Shown here: positions 53,129-62,300 of the stretch, piece by piece
Layout of the letters: each line of letters starts with the position of its first letter
Position numbering within the stretch: position 1 is the first letter of the stretch
Assembly (NCBI GenBank): GCA_944324285.1
Contig: CALUVR010000007.1
Location: 18,774-82,773 of the forward strand
Source of the DNA: Candidatus Gastranaerophilales bacterium
GTDB taxonomy: Bacteria > Cyanobacteriota > Vampirovibrionia > Gastranaerophilales > Gastranaerophilaceae
Reading direction: 5' to 3'
DNA: 64,000 bases
Translations under genes and position numbers: made by a program
Notes under the pieces: generated by a model
The model's database searches: none
Seen by the model: the letters and a program-made list of their open reading frames with translations, nothing else
What the model was told of the DNA's origin: nothing

Positions 53129-53638
53129 ATGATTAGCGAAAAAATGGAAAAGGCTTTTAACGAACAGATTAATGCGGAATTTTATTCAGAATATCTATAC
53201 CTTTCAATGCAGTCTTACTTTGAATCGTTGAACCTTAAAGGTTTTGTAAACTGGATGACAGTTCAGGTTCAGGAAGAACACGCACATGCAATGGGTATGT
53301 TCAACTATGTTCACGAACGCGGCGGGAAAGTTGAACTTGAAGCGATTGCAAAACCTGAAACTCACTGGAATTCTCCGCTCGAAGTTTTTGAACACGTTCT
53401 TAAACACGAAGAACTGGTTACTTCTAAAATTAATGCCTTGATGGATGTTGCTGATGAAGTTAAGGATAGAGCTGCATTATCATTCTTAGATTGGTACTTA
53501 AAAGAACAGGTAGAAGAAGAAGCAACCGTAGGCGGTGTTCTTGCTACATTAAAACTTATCGGCGATGATAAGAAAGCTTTGTTAATGCTTGATAAAGACC
53601 TTGCTGCAAGAACATTTGTTGCTCCTGTTATCGGTTAA
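53129..53638 (+). CDS. Non-haem ferritin
   Basis: 169 aa, four-helix bundle plus a short fifth helix. Ferroxidase ligands: Glu in NAEFYSEYLYLS (about 17), EEHAHAMGMF (Glu/His about 49-52), KHEELV (about 94) and EQVEEEA (about 127). It oxidises Fe(II) and stores iron as a mineral in a 24-mer. AGAGAGG before ATG 53129. Single-gene unit with a terminator. Confidence 0.95.
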   Translation: MISEKMEKAFNEQINAEFYSEYLYLSMQSYFESLNLKGFVNWMTVQVQEEHAHAMGMFNYVHERGGKVELEAIAKPETHWNSPLEVFEHVLKHEELVTSKINALMDVADEVKDRAALSFLDWYLKEQVEEEATVGGVLATLKLIGDDKKALLMLDKDLAARTFVAPVIG

Positions 53639-53667
53639 ATTTAGCCTTGCAGATAATAATTTTTAAT

Positions 53668-53697
53668 AAAAAGCTCCGTCACCAGCGGAGCTTTTTT
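53668..53697 (+). terminator. Intrinsic terminator of ferritin
   Basis: AAAAAGCTCCG and CGGAGCTTTTTT arms around a 7-nt loop with a six-T run, 30 bp past the stop. Confidence 0.9.
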
Positions 53698-53714
53698 AGT
53701 AAACATAGTTGTAA

Positions 53715-53985
53715 TTTGGGAACCTTAGAAAAAACTAATTGAAGTGTCAGCTGAAATCAAATTTTTCTAAACTATGCGGGATTGTAAAATGTAACGACTA
53801 TGCGATTGCGGACCGCTGCCCGCAATTACGAAAGACTCGCACGTCACTCCGGAAGCGTAGAAAAACTGATTGAGCAAAAGGCGAAATCTCGTTTTTCTCG
53901 CTATGCGGAATCGCATTGCTGTAGGATGCGACGACAATGCAATCCCGGATCTAGCCCGCAATAATTTAAAATTCATGTAACAAAT
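53715..53985. repeat. Two diverged copies of a roughly 95-bp intergenic repeat
   Basis: A copy starting near 53724 (TTAGAAAAAACTAATTGA, then AAATTTTTCTAAACTATGCGGGATTG) and one starting near 53854 (GTAGAAAAACTGATTGA, then CGTTTTTCTCGCTATGCGGAATCG) align over most of their length. A reading frame on the minus strand covers both, but its composition follows the repeat. No gene supported in 53700-54060. Confidence 0.5.
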
Positions 53986-54075
53986 GCTTAATAATTCCAC
54001 CTTATTTTTAAAGATTTTCTTCTATCACTCCGTAAACTTGCATGTAAGGTTAGACAGTATAAGGAGTGATTAACC

Positions 54076-54210
54076 ATGTACGGATATACAGCTTGGCCCG
54101 GTGCCTATAGTTTTAAAGAAGAAATCGGACTGTTTCTTGAATACGTTAGAGAACAGGTGGACGATTTGATTAAAAAGATTGAACAAACAGAAGAAGCAAT
54201 AGATGCTTAG
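54076..54210 (+). CDS. 44-aa small protein
   Basis: ATG 54076 with a perfect AAGGAGTGA site (54061-54069), 44 codons, TAG. The peptide opens MYGYTAWPGAYSFKEE and continues as an acidic amphipathic helix rich in Glu, Ile and Lys (LEYVREQVDDLIKKIEQ). No family recognised. The hairpin-rich stretch and terminator that follow (54211-54353) may be its 3' UTR. A promoter was not identified. Confidence 0.6.
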   Translation: MYGYTAWPGAYSFKEEIGLFLEYVREQVDDLIKKIEQTEEAIDA

Positions 54211-54353
54211 CTGTTTGATTAGGGTATGAAAGAGATAAGTCGGCATAAGTAGTGCCGTACTCTAAGGAGAATAGACTCCAAACTTTTAGTGACAAGCCGC
54301 TATGCGGCAAGAAGTTTATATGCGTAAGCCGAGCTAGTAGCTCGGTCTTTTTA
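54211..54353 (+). ncRNA. Hairpin-rich region, candidate structured RNA
   Basis: Four hairpins in a row: CGGCATAAGTAGTGCCG (54242-54258), GGAGAATAGACTCC (54267-54280), GCCGCTATGCGGC (54296-54308) and the terminator stem CCGAGCT-AGT-AGCTCGG (54329-54345) with TCTTTTT. The purine-rich joints TACTCTAAGGAG and TTTTAGTGACAA look like conserved single strands. It could be an independent small RNA or the 3' UTR of the 44-aa gene; no known RNA class recognised. Confidence 0.4.
54329..54353 (+). terminator. Intrinsic terminator of the 54.1-54.35 kb unit
   Basis: Seven-base perfect stem CCGAGCT/AGCTCGG with an AGT loop, followed by TCTTTTT. Confidence 0.75.
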
Positions 54354-54377
54354 TTATCTTACTACATTTCAACTAAG

Positions 54378-54406
54378 TTGACAAAATGCAGCTAGTATGC
54401 TATAAT
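54378..54406 (+). promoter_or_regulatory. Full-consensus sigma-70 promoter
   Basis: TTGACA (54378-54383), exactly 17 bp, TATAAT (54401-54406), with TG-C before the -10 box. Start near 54413, 31 nt ahead of ATG 54444. The best promoter in the window, unusual for such a small gene. Confidence 0.85.
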
Positions 54407-54443
54407 ATTTACAGTTTATATAAATCCAGCAAAAAGGAGGAAA

Positions 54444-54833
54444 ATGTTTACTGAACCTGAAGAATACATGCAACAGCTGCAAGACAGAATTGAGATCTTA
54501 GAAAACAAGCTAACTCAACTGCGTAATGTGTATAATGCATTACAGCATGCAGTAAAGGAACAAAGTAAGGCTCAAGTAGAAGGAAGTAATCCTAAAAATT
54601 CGCAATTAAGTGCTCAACACAGAAAACGGATTAGAGAGGCAATGCTTGCAACAAACCTGAAAAAACGTGCAGAACTACAAGAAAAACTCAAGAAAGCAAT
54701 CCACTCAGGTATCGGTTATACTATTGATGAACTTGTTCAAAAATTAAACAAACCCAAAAATACAATATTAAGAGTTCTAAATGAAGACCCTTATTTTGTT
54801 AAGAAAAATGACCACTGGTATTCAATTTTATAG
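54444..54833 (+). CDS. Small coiled-coil / winged-helix protein
   Basis: 129 aa. Residues 3-45 form a coiled coil (MQQLQDRIEILENKLTQLR), 55-90 are strongly basic (QHRKRIREAMLATNLKKR), and 92-129 look like a winged helix (GYTIDELVQKLNKPKNTILRVL, then VKKNDHWYSI), so DNA binding after dimerisation is likely. AAGGAGG 5 nt before ATG and the consensus promoter point to high expression. The C-terminal HTH resembles those of restriction or phage-control proteins. Exact role unknown. Confidence 0.7.
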   Translation: MFTEPEEYMQQLQDRIEILENKLTQLRNVYNALQHAVKEQSKAQVEGSNPKNSQLSAQHRKRIREAMLATNLKKRAELQEKLKKAIHSGIGYTIDELVQKLNKPKNTILRVLNEDPYFVKKNDHWYSIL

Positions 54834-54836
54834 CAG

Positions 54837-54955
54837 AAAGGCTCGGTCATATTAACCGAACCTTGCATCCCTTCGGAGACCACCGTGGATTTCCGTCCTT
54901 GGAAACCCGACCTCCGGAGTTCTTCTGAGGAGCTCCAAACTCCTCTTTTTTTATT
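54837..54955 (+). other. Structured 3' region of the winged-helix gene, with terminator
   Basis: Hairpin GGCTCGGT/ACCGAACC (54840-54862), then the GC-rich stretch TTCGGAGACCACCGTGG with CCACGG-type pairing potential, and a terminator GAGGAG-CTCCAAA-CTCCTC followed by T7 (54927-54952). On the other side clpB ends at 54956, so the terminator serves the plus-strand gene. Confidence 0.55.
54927..54952 (+). terminator. Intrinsic terminator of the winged-helix gene
   Basis: GAGGAG (54927-54932) and CTCCTC (54940-54945) with eight T from 54945. Confidence 0.75.
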
Positions 54956-57616
54956 TTAACTTATTTTTTCATTTTTTTCAATACCCGCTTTATTAAATAC
55001 AAGCCCGTCATTCACACAGTCGATTACAATCTTATCGCCGTGTTTGAATTCATTTGCAAGAATTTTCACGGAAAGCGGGATTTCCACTGCCTGACGGATT
55101 ACGCGGCGGAGCGGACGCGCGCCGTAGAGAGGTTCGTAACCCTCGTTTGCAAGATATGCTTTCGCGTTTTCAGTAATTTCAAATTCCATTCCCTGCTCCT
55201 CTACCCGTTTTTTAAGTGAAGCGGTCTGGATTTCTACGATTTTTGCAAGTTCTGCAAGCGTCAGCGGCGTGAAGGTTATTATTTCATCAATCCTGTTTAT
55301 AAATTCAGGTTTAAATTTTGACCTTAAAAGTGCGTGGACTTTGTCGTGCTTTTCCTGTGCGGAAAGATTGTTATCCAGGAGAATATCGCTTCCAAGGTTA
55401 CTTGTCATAATAATTACTGTGTTCTTAAAGTCGACAAGTTTTCCCTGTCCGTCGGTAAGGCGTCCGTCGTCAAACATTTGGAGCATTATGTTAAAGATAT
55501 CCGGATGTGCTTTTTCAATTTCATCAAATAATACGACGGAATAAGGTTTTCTCCTGACGGCTTCGGTCAGTTGCCCGCCCTCTTCATAGCCTACGTAACC
55601 CGCTGTAGCGCCTGTCAAACGCGAGATTGCGGATTTTTCCATAAATTCACTCATATCTATACGGATAAGGGCATCTTCATCATTAAAAAGAAATTCCGCT
55701 AAGGTTTTACCGAGTTCCGTCTTACCGACACCGGTCGGTCCCAGAAAAAGAAAGGAGCCTATAGGGCGCTTATTGTCACGTAAGCCAGAGCGCGAAAGCC
55801 TGATTGCGTTTGAAATTTTTTTGACAGCTTCATCCTGACCTATCAGTCGCGCATGGATATAATCTTCCATTTGCAATAACTTTTTGGATTCATCCTCCAC
55901 AAGCCGCGTTGTAGGAATTCCTGTCCACTTTGCGACTACCTGCGAAATATCATCAGCGTCAAGGTATTCTTTTATAAGATGTTTTTTTGATTTATCGAAT
56001 TGCAAATCCTTTAATTTCTGCTCCATTACAAGCATTTGTTTGTATTTTGCCTCCAGCGCCGTTGTGACCTGTCCTTTTTTCTGTGCTATATCCATTTGCG
56101 ATTTTAAAATTTCCAGATTTTTTTTGACAGTCGTTGCGGAATTTATAACTTTCTTTTCCTGCTCCCACTGGGTGCGGAGTTTATTTATTTTTGCGTCCAA
56201 ATTTTCTATTTTTTTATTAATCTTATTAATTTTACTTTCCGCTTCTTTTGTTTTTTCTTCCAGAAGGGTGCTGCGCTCAATTTCAAGCTGAAATTTTTCG
56301 CGCGAGAAGCTGTCAATATCTTCAGGAAGGGTGTCAATATTCATTCTCAATGATGAAGCGGCTTCATCAATCAAGTCAATGGCTTTATCAGGCAAGTATC
56401 TGTCAGGGATATATCTATCCGAAAGTTTGACTGCCTGAACAATCGCGTCATCAAGAATTTTTATCCCGTGAAAAACTTCATACTTATTTTTTAAGCCGCG
56501 GAGAATACTTATCGCAACCTCTATAGAAGGTTCATCAACGATTACTGGCTGAAAGCGGCGTTCAAGGGCTTTATCTTTTTCTATGTATTTTTTATATTCA
56601 TCAAGCGTTGTAGCTCCAATTACACGTATAACTCCGCGGGAAAGCATCGGTTTTAAAAGGTTCCCCGCATCCACAGAACCTTCTGAACCGCCCATACCCA
56701 TTATCGTATGAATTTCATCTATAAACAACATTAAGTCATCTGTTTTTTCTTCAATGGCTTTTAAAACACTCTTTAAACGTTCTTCAAACTCGCCGCGATA
56801 AGAAGCGCCGGCAAGTAGCGCCCCTAAATCCAGCGAAAGAATTTTGTCATTTTTTAAACTTTCGGGAACATCGCCTTTAACAATCCTCTGTGCCAAACCT
56901 TCTATTACGGCAGTTTTTCCGACCCCGGGTTCACCTACAATTACAGGATTATTCTTTGAGCGGCGGTTAAGGATTTGAATTACCCGCCTAATCTCATCAT
57001 CTCTGCCAATTACTGGATCAAGCTTACTCTCAGCAGCAACTGCAGTTAAATCTGTCGTATATTTTTCAAGCGGATTTTCATCATCCTCTTTTTTTACATC
57101 ATCTGCACCCGACGGCTTATGCGGGGAATTTTTTATTGAAGATTCAACAGCTTGTCCGTCAACAATATCTACCGTACTCATGTTGTCAATAACAGCTTTC
57201 ATCTTCGCATAAAGTTCCCGCTGTTTTACGCTGTACTGTTTAAATACATATTCCATTACAGCCGACTGCGTCTTAAAAAGAGCAAGGAAAATATGCTCAA
57301 TACTTACAACAGTATCTCCGTAAGAAAGGGCTTCTTTTTCAGCAGTTTCTAAAAGAGAAATCGTTCGCTGTGACAGCGGCGGATCCTGACTCCGCTGGGG
57401 TGCATGCCCTCTGCGTTTTGGAATATTTGCGCTGAAATCACGGATTAGACGCGGATTATTCAGCCCGATTTTTTCTAATATAATTTTCGGTAAATCATTT
57501 TCGTCCATAAACAGCGCAAGCATTATATGGTCAGGTTCAACTGCATCATAATCCCTTGCATAAACTATAGTTTTTGCAGAATGAATAATATACTGGACGT
57601 GTTCCGATAATTCCAT
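54956..57616 (-). CDS. clpB: ATP-dependent disaggregase ClpB
   Basis: 886 aa. N-domain (1-145) with two Clp_N repeats, an acidic linker (about 150-190), first AAA+ domain with GEPGVGKT and IDEIHTIMG (about 228-300), coiled-coil M domain (about 420-540), second AAA+ domain with GPTGVGKT (about 633) and ClpB C-terminal D2-small domain (PLRRVIRQ). It rescues aggregated proteins with DnaK, and has no ClpP-binding loop seen. ATG 57616; leader carries a GGCGTT/AACGCC hairpin, then GCCGGATTAGAGG before the start. No CIRCE or HrcA site found. Some annotators would name it clpC-like, but the M domain and length fit ClpB. Confidence 0.92.
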   Translation of the reverse strand: MELSEHVQYIIHSAKTIVYARDYDAVEPDHIMLALFMDENDLPKIILEKIGLNNPRLIRDFSANIPKRRGHAPQRSQDPPLSQRTISLLETAEKEALSYGDTVVSIEHIFLALFKTQSAVMEYVFKQYSVKQRELYAKMKAVIDNMSTVDIVDGQAVESSIKNSPHKPSGADDVKKEDDENPLEKYTTDLTAVAAESKLDPVIGRDDEIRRVIQILNRRSKNNPVIVGEPGVGKTAVIEGLAQRIVKGDVPESLKNDKILSLDLGALLAGASYRGEFEERLKSVLKAIEEKTDDLMLFIDEIHTIMGMGGSEGSVDAGNLLKPMLSRGVIRVIGATTLDEYKKYIEKDKALERRFQPVIVDEPSIEVAISILRGLKNKYEVFHGIKILDDAIVQAVKLSDRYIPDRYLPDKAIDLIDEAASSLRMNIDTLPEDIDSFSREKFQLEIERSTLLEEKTKEAESKINKINKKIENLDAKINKLRTQWEQEKKVINSATTVKKNLEILKSQMDIAQKKGQVTTALEAKYKQMLVMEQKLKDLQFDKSKKHLIKEYLDADDISQVVAKWTGIPTTRLVEDESKKLLQMEDYIHARLIGQDEAVKKISNAIRLSRSGLRDNKRPIGSFLFLGPTGVGKTELGKTLAEFLFNDEDALIRIDMSEFMEKSAISRLTGATAGYVGYEEGGQLTEAVRRKPYSVVLFDEIEKAHPDIFNIMLQMFDDGRLTDGQGKLVDFKNTVIIMTSNLGSDILLDNNLSAQEKHDKVHALLRSKFKPEFINRIDEIITFTPLTLAELAKIVEIQTASLKKRVEEQGMEFEITENAKAYLANEGYEPLYGARPLRRVIRQAVEIPLSVKILANEFKHGDKIVIDCVNDGLVFNKAGIEKNEKIS

Positions 57617-57665
57617 AATTTACCTCTAATCCGGCGGCGTTTTTTATAACTCTATTGAGAACGCC
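57617..57665 (-). promoter_or_regulatory. clpB leader hairpin and GATTAGA motif
   Basis: On the minus strand GGCGTT (57663-57658) pairs with AACGCC (57640-57635), followed by GCCGGATTAGAGG (57636-57624) and 7 nt later ATG. Same arrangement as upstream of ferritin and adh. Confidence 0.4.
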
Positions 57666-57769
57666 AAGCCGCCTATATAAATTCTACCCGACACCTCTTT
57701 ATCCGCAATCATTTAAACACCCGATTTATTAATAAAAAAATTTGGTCATTCTAAATTTATATTCCCCTC

Positions 57770-58530
57770 TTTACAAGGGGGGTAAACACAAGACCCCTCG
57801 CCACTTGCGGGAGAAGGGGATGGGGTTTTCTTTTCCCTCTCCCTGCGGGAGAGGGATAGGGTGAGGGGGCGGAAATTAAGTAAGGAGTGAAGGGCTTTTG
57901 TAGAAAACCATCCCACGCTTACGTGCCACCTCCCTTATAAGGGAGGCTTTAATTTATTTCCTCTCCCCCTGCGGGATACAAAGTGAGCAGATGTGGCAAC
58001 GAGTCTTGCAACCCTGTATGCCTTGGGCTGAGAGCCCGGGGGTTTCTTTTCCCTCTCCCTGCGGGAGAGGGGGCAGGGGTGAGGGGGCGGAAATTAAGTG
58101 AGGATTGAAGTGTTTTTGTAGAAAACCATCCGGCACACTATATGCCACCTCCCTTATAAGGGAGGCTTTAATTTATTCCCTCTCCCCCTGCGGGATACAA
58201 AGTGAGCAGACGTGGCAACGAGTCTTGCAACCCTGTATGCCTTGGGCTGAGGGACCGGGGTTTTCTTTTCCCTCTCCCTACGGGAGAGGGGGCAGGGGTG
58301 AGGGGGCGGAAATTAAGTGAGGAGTGAAGGGCTTTTGTAGAAAAACCCTCCCACGCTTACGCGCTACCTCCCTTATAAAGGGAGGCAAATCATATCTCCT
58401 CTCCCCTTGAGGGTGAGTGGTAAATTTAGTTGAAAAGTTGAAAGAATAATGAGGGATTTATTATTGTTGAACAATTCACTACTCACTATTCACCCTTCAC
58501 TTTTTTAAAAAGTCGGTTTGGCATACCTCC
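57770..58530. repeat. Intergenic repeat array (cluster 7), near-tandem 219-bp units
   Basis: Three near-tandem units. Complete copies start at 57960 and 58179 (period 219; CCTCTCCCCCTGCGGGATAC to the next), and a partial copy fills about 57797-57959. Each contains GAGTCTTGCAACCCTGTATGCC, a CCCTCTCCCTGCGGGAGAGGG hairpin, a GGGGCGGAAATTAAG stretch and module B. Module D arms and a module-C-like end follow at 58410-58530. One short match lies at 16.73 kb. No gene. Confidence 0.85.
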
Positions 58531-58533
58531 CAA

Positions 58534-59337
58534 CTAAGATACTTTAATATTCTTAATTCCGCCTTCAAGATTTTTCAAAGAATATCCCCACGAAGTTATC
58601 TTGTATAAGTTAGTATAATATTTTTCAATAAGTTTAAAATAAGGTTCGGCATTAAGCCCAAGCTGGCTTAACAAAAGTTCAGCCGGAGTGTTTCCCGCAG
58701 CACGCCCCATCCCGTATGCGCTTACGTCCACCGAATACGCCCCACATTCTATTGCTGTCAGAGTATTGATAAACGCAAGCTGTTTATTATTATGTGCATG
58801 AAACCCGATTTTTTCAAACCCCGCTTGAGCAAAAGTCCTGAAATATTTTTTGATATCTTCCGGCAAAAGTGCGCCGTAGCTGTCCGCAAAATAAATTACA
58901 TTATCCCTGTCATAAGCATTAAGAGCCTGCATCTGCTCATGCGTAATATGTGCTACATCCATTAAATGCAAAAATGCTTCATAGCCAGTATCATGCAAAA
59001 TTTTACAATACTCAACACCTTCTGCAATCTCATCAGGATGACAGGCTACACGTACAATATCAGCATAATCATCTGTTGAAAAGTTATCCGCCGCGAACTC
59101 TCTTGCGTTCACCATTACCACAAGCTTTACAGTGCCCTTATCTTTTATAATCCCACGGATATCCTCATCCGGAGAGTGTGCAAATTTTGCAGTTCCGTGA
59201 TTTCTGTAACCGATTTCAAAAAAGTCAATCCCGCATTTTTGGGCAGCCTCAAAGGTTTCCCTCACACATTCATCCGAAAAATTCCACCCCGTAAGGTGCC
59301 CGCCATCTCTAATTGTACAATCCAGTATCTTTACCAT
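58534..59337 (-). CDS. HMGL-like (DRE-TIM) metallo-aldolase
   Basis: 267 aa. TIM barrel opening ILDCTIRDGGHLTGWNF, in which the Asp of CTIRDGG binds the metal, and HAHNN (about 176-180) supplies the two His ligands. It belongs to the HMG-CoA lyase / 4-hydroxy-2-oxovalerate aldolase superfamily, but lacks the C-terminal communication domain, being only the barrel. Such short versions occur in surface-sugar and unknown operons; the substrate is not predictable. No Shine-Dalgarno; TG-C-TAAAAT (59344-59352) lies 6 nt before ATG 59337, so the message is probably leaderless. Confidence 0.8.
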   Translation of the reverse strand: MVKILDCTIRDGGHLTGWNFSDECVRETFEAAQKCGIDFFEIGYRNHGTAKFAHSPDEDIRGIIKDKGTVKLVVMVNAREFAADNFSTDDYADIVRVACHPDEIAEGVEYCKILHDTGYEAFLHLMDVAHITHEQMQALNAYDRDNVIYFADSYGALLPEDIKKYFRTFAQAGFEKIGFHAHNNKQLAFINTLTAIECGAYSVDVSAYGMGRAAGNTPAELLLSQLGLNAEPYFKLIEKYYTNLYKITSWGYSLKNLEGGIKNIKVS

Positions 59338-59394
59338 AAATGAATTTTAGCATGAAAAACTGTTGTTTGATTATATAATAAAAAAACACTCTTT

Positions 59395-62300
59395 TTATTT
59401 GCACAAAGAAAATTTTAATTTAATAATAAATTCAGCATAAGAATTAAGTATTTGTTTTATATCAGATGGGGCGTTAAATACTATACGTTTAATCTCTTGA
59501 ATAATTTGTTGTTTTTCTTTAAACTTTACTTTTATGACTATGCGTATTACATATTTATAATAATCTATAATAGATTCTTTATCTGATACTGTTTCCCAAA
59601 ATTTATAAGCAATATACTTTTGGACTAAATTACTTAATAAGTGGTGATACCTAATTAAATATTGCATAAATAACTGTATTACTTCTTCGCGTTGGCTTAA
59701 TTTTTTACACTTATAAAATATTAAATCAATTATTTCAAAAATTTTACTGTTAGAAAAGTTATTATCCTGATTTAATATATAAACATACTCAGATAATACA
59801 TCAGTGACTGATTCTTTATCAAATTGTTCATCTAAGTAATCAAGAATTTTCTGTAATTTTTCAAGTTTTAAATCAGTGATACAATATATGTCATTTGCTG
59901 TTAACGGAATATATTTACAGTTGAATTCAACAAGTTTATATTTAAGTTCAGCTTCTTTTTTCGAACTAATAATATTATTTTCTTTTAAGTATTTAATTAT
60001 ACTTATTATAGAAAGATCTCTAAATTTAAATTCTTTGCTTATAATATGTGTTACTTCATCAGAAGAACAAGTTGCATAATTGTTTTGAACAGAAACTATA
60101 GCATCATATAAGAAATCTTTTGATTTAAGTTTTTCTGAAGCTTCAATTAATGGCAAAGCTTTTTTTGATTGTGATTTAAAGTTTGCTTGCTCCAAAATAT
60201 TTAAACAATTTTTTAAGTATTCTTTATATTTATAAATCTCATTTTTTACAAATATAATATGTGGATTTCCATCTTTATCTCGAATTAATTTTTCAATAGT
60301 TTCTCCGGTTATATCATTAAGAATAAAGTTTATTTCATTCTTGGTTTGTGCTGTAATTTTAATTTTTAAATTATTAAACACAATATCATCTATATTTAAA
60401 GCCTTTAATAATATTAGAGACTGAGGAGACATTATAATATTTTTAGTTTTGTTTATTAAATCAACTTCTTCTTTGTATTCTTCATTTGTCCTTCTCGTTA
60501 ATGCAATTATTTGTCCATCATTTTCAATAAAATTGGAAAATAAAACACTTTGTTTAGTTCCAAATAATTCGGAAATCAGTGCTAAGGGATATTTAAACTC
60601 ATTATAATTTTGTAATCCATTTTCAAATAATCTTTCTCTTTCAACTTGTTTTTTATATGGTTCAAATGTTTCAATTGCCTGTTTTAAACCTTCAATTGGG
60701 TTATCCATATCAATTTTAAATGAACATAATAATTTATTTTTCTCTAATACTTTTGAACATTGTTGAAACAAATTTTTCGTCTGTTCATTTACTGTATGAC
60801 TTTTTAGTAAAAAACCAAATAACATTTGATTTAGTTTTAAATCTTCCGGAAATTCTTGTAAACCTTGAGTAAAAATTTCAATAATCTTTGTATCTTCTGT
60901 TTCTCTTGCTACCGCAAGTTCTATTTTTAAATAGAAATAATGTAGTTTATGTTTTTCTTTATATTTTAATGAATTTATTAAGTTTTTAGCTTTTGAATAT
61001 TCTTTTTTTACTATATATGCTTTTGCTATTGTAGGTAAAAGAAAATCTTCTCTTGCTCCTTTTTCATAATTTTCTATAAGTGTATCAAGGTTATAGTTTA
61101 TTGAATCTATTTGTGCATAAAGATTTTTTATAGTTACATCTTCTGGCTTGTATTTTTCTAAAATTTCTAAATTGCTTAAACATTTGGAGTACATTCCTTT
61201 ATTGAATAAATCAATAGTATTTAGCATCCCTATATCAAAATTTTCGATACTTTTATTTTTAGTCCAATACTTTTCAATTACTTTTTCTCGTAATTTATTT
61301 ATATCAACTTCTGTATTGAAAAAAGCTAAACCATGAGCAATTTTATATACGAAGTTGCAATCATATTTATTAGGATATTTTATAATATTTTCTGAAATTT
61401 GTTTTAGTAATTTAAGTTCATCATCGTAGTAATTATTATCATGGAATAACCATATACACAAAAGTAATAATTGATCACTGTAATTGTGATAGTTGTTTTT
61501 TATATATTGTTCGGTTTGTTCCCATCCATATTCTTTGTAAATCGATATAATTTTAAATTGTTCATTTAATTCACTAAATTCATTTATTTGTTCGAGTACT
61601 TCTTTATATTTTTGTTCCCCAAATAGAATAATTATATAATTATTTTTACTTAAATTTTTAGTTCCATCTTTTAATAAGTTATAAATTTCATGAGCTTTAG
61701 AATATTGATTACAAAGAATATTTAGATATAAGGTTTCAAGAAGAACACTATCATCATTATTATTTTTAGTTATAATATCATTAATTTCTTCAATATTAAC
61801 TTTATTTTGTTCAAATTTGTTTATTAAATATTTAATTAAGTATATCTTTATTTTAATAGTTGTAATTAAGTATTGATGATTTTTATAGATTTTATTTAAA
61901 CCGTTTAACACATCTTCTAAATCTTTTAAAAGATTAAAAAACGTCTGCTTTACTTTTATTTGAAGTGTATTAGGTATAATTTTTAATGCGCCATCAGTAT
62001 TTATATCAAAAACAAAATATAATTTTGATTTATTGAATAAATTTATAAACTGGCAATTTACAAGATTATATTTTGCAATTATATTATCCTGTTTAGAGTT
62101 ATTAATATATTCTTTTAGATTTTTTTCAGCTTGTTTGGAACTTATTTTTTTAGGATTTTTTAAATCTAAAAGAGCCTTTAAAAACAAATAATCTTCAACT
62201 TCGTTTAAACTTGTTTCCAAATATTTTTTTGCATTGTCATATTCTTTAGTTATACATAAATATTTCAAAAATACTAATTTTTTATAAAGTTCGGAATTCG

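Noticed and set aside
53767..54000. 77-codon minus-strand reading frame
   Set aside because: Lies entirely on the two diverged 95-bp repeats; no ribosome site and a repeat-driven sequence. More likely a by-product than a gene.
54211..54360. Known RNA class (6S, SRP, tmRNA, RNase P, hammerhead)
   Set aside because: Conserved cores (for example CTGATGA...GAAA or the SRP GGAAG loop) are not found; kept only as an unknown structured RNA.
57770..58530. CRISPR array
   Set aside because: Repeats are 219 bp, palindromic and without short unique spacers; no cas gene in the window.
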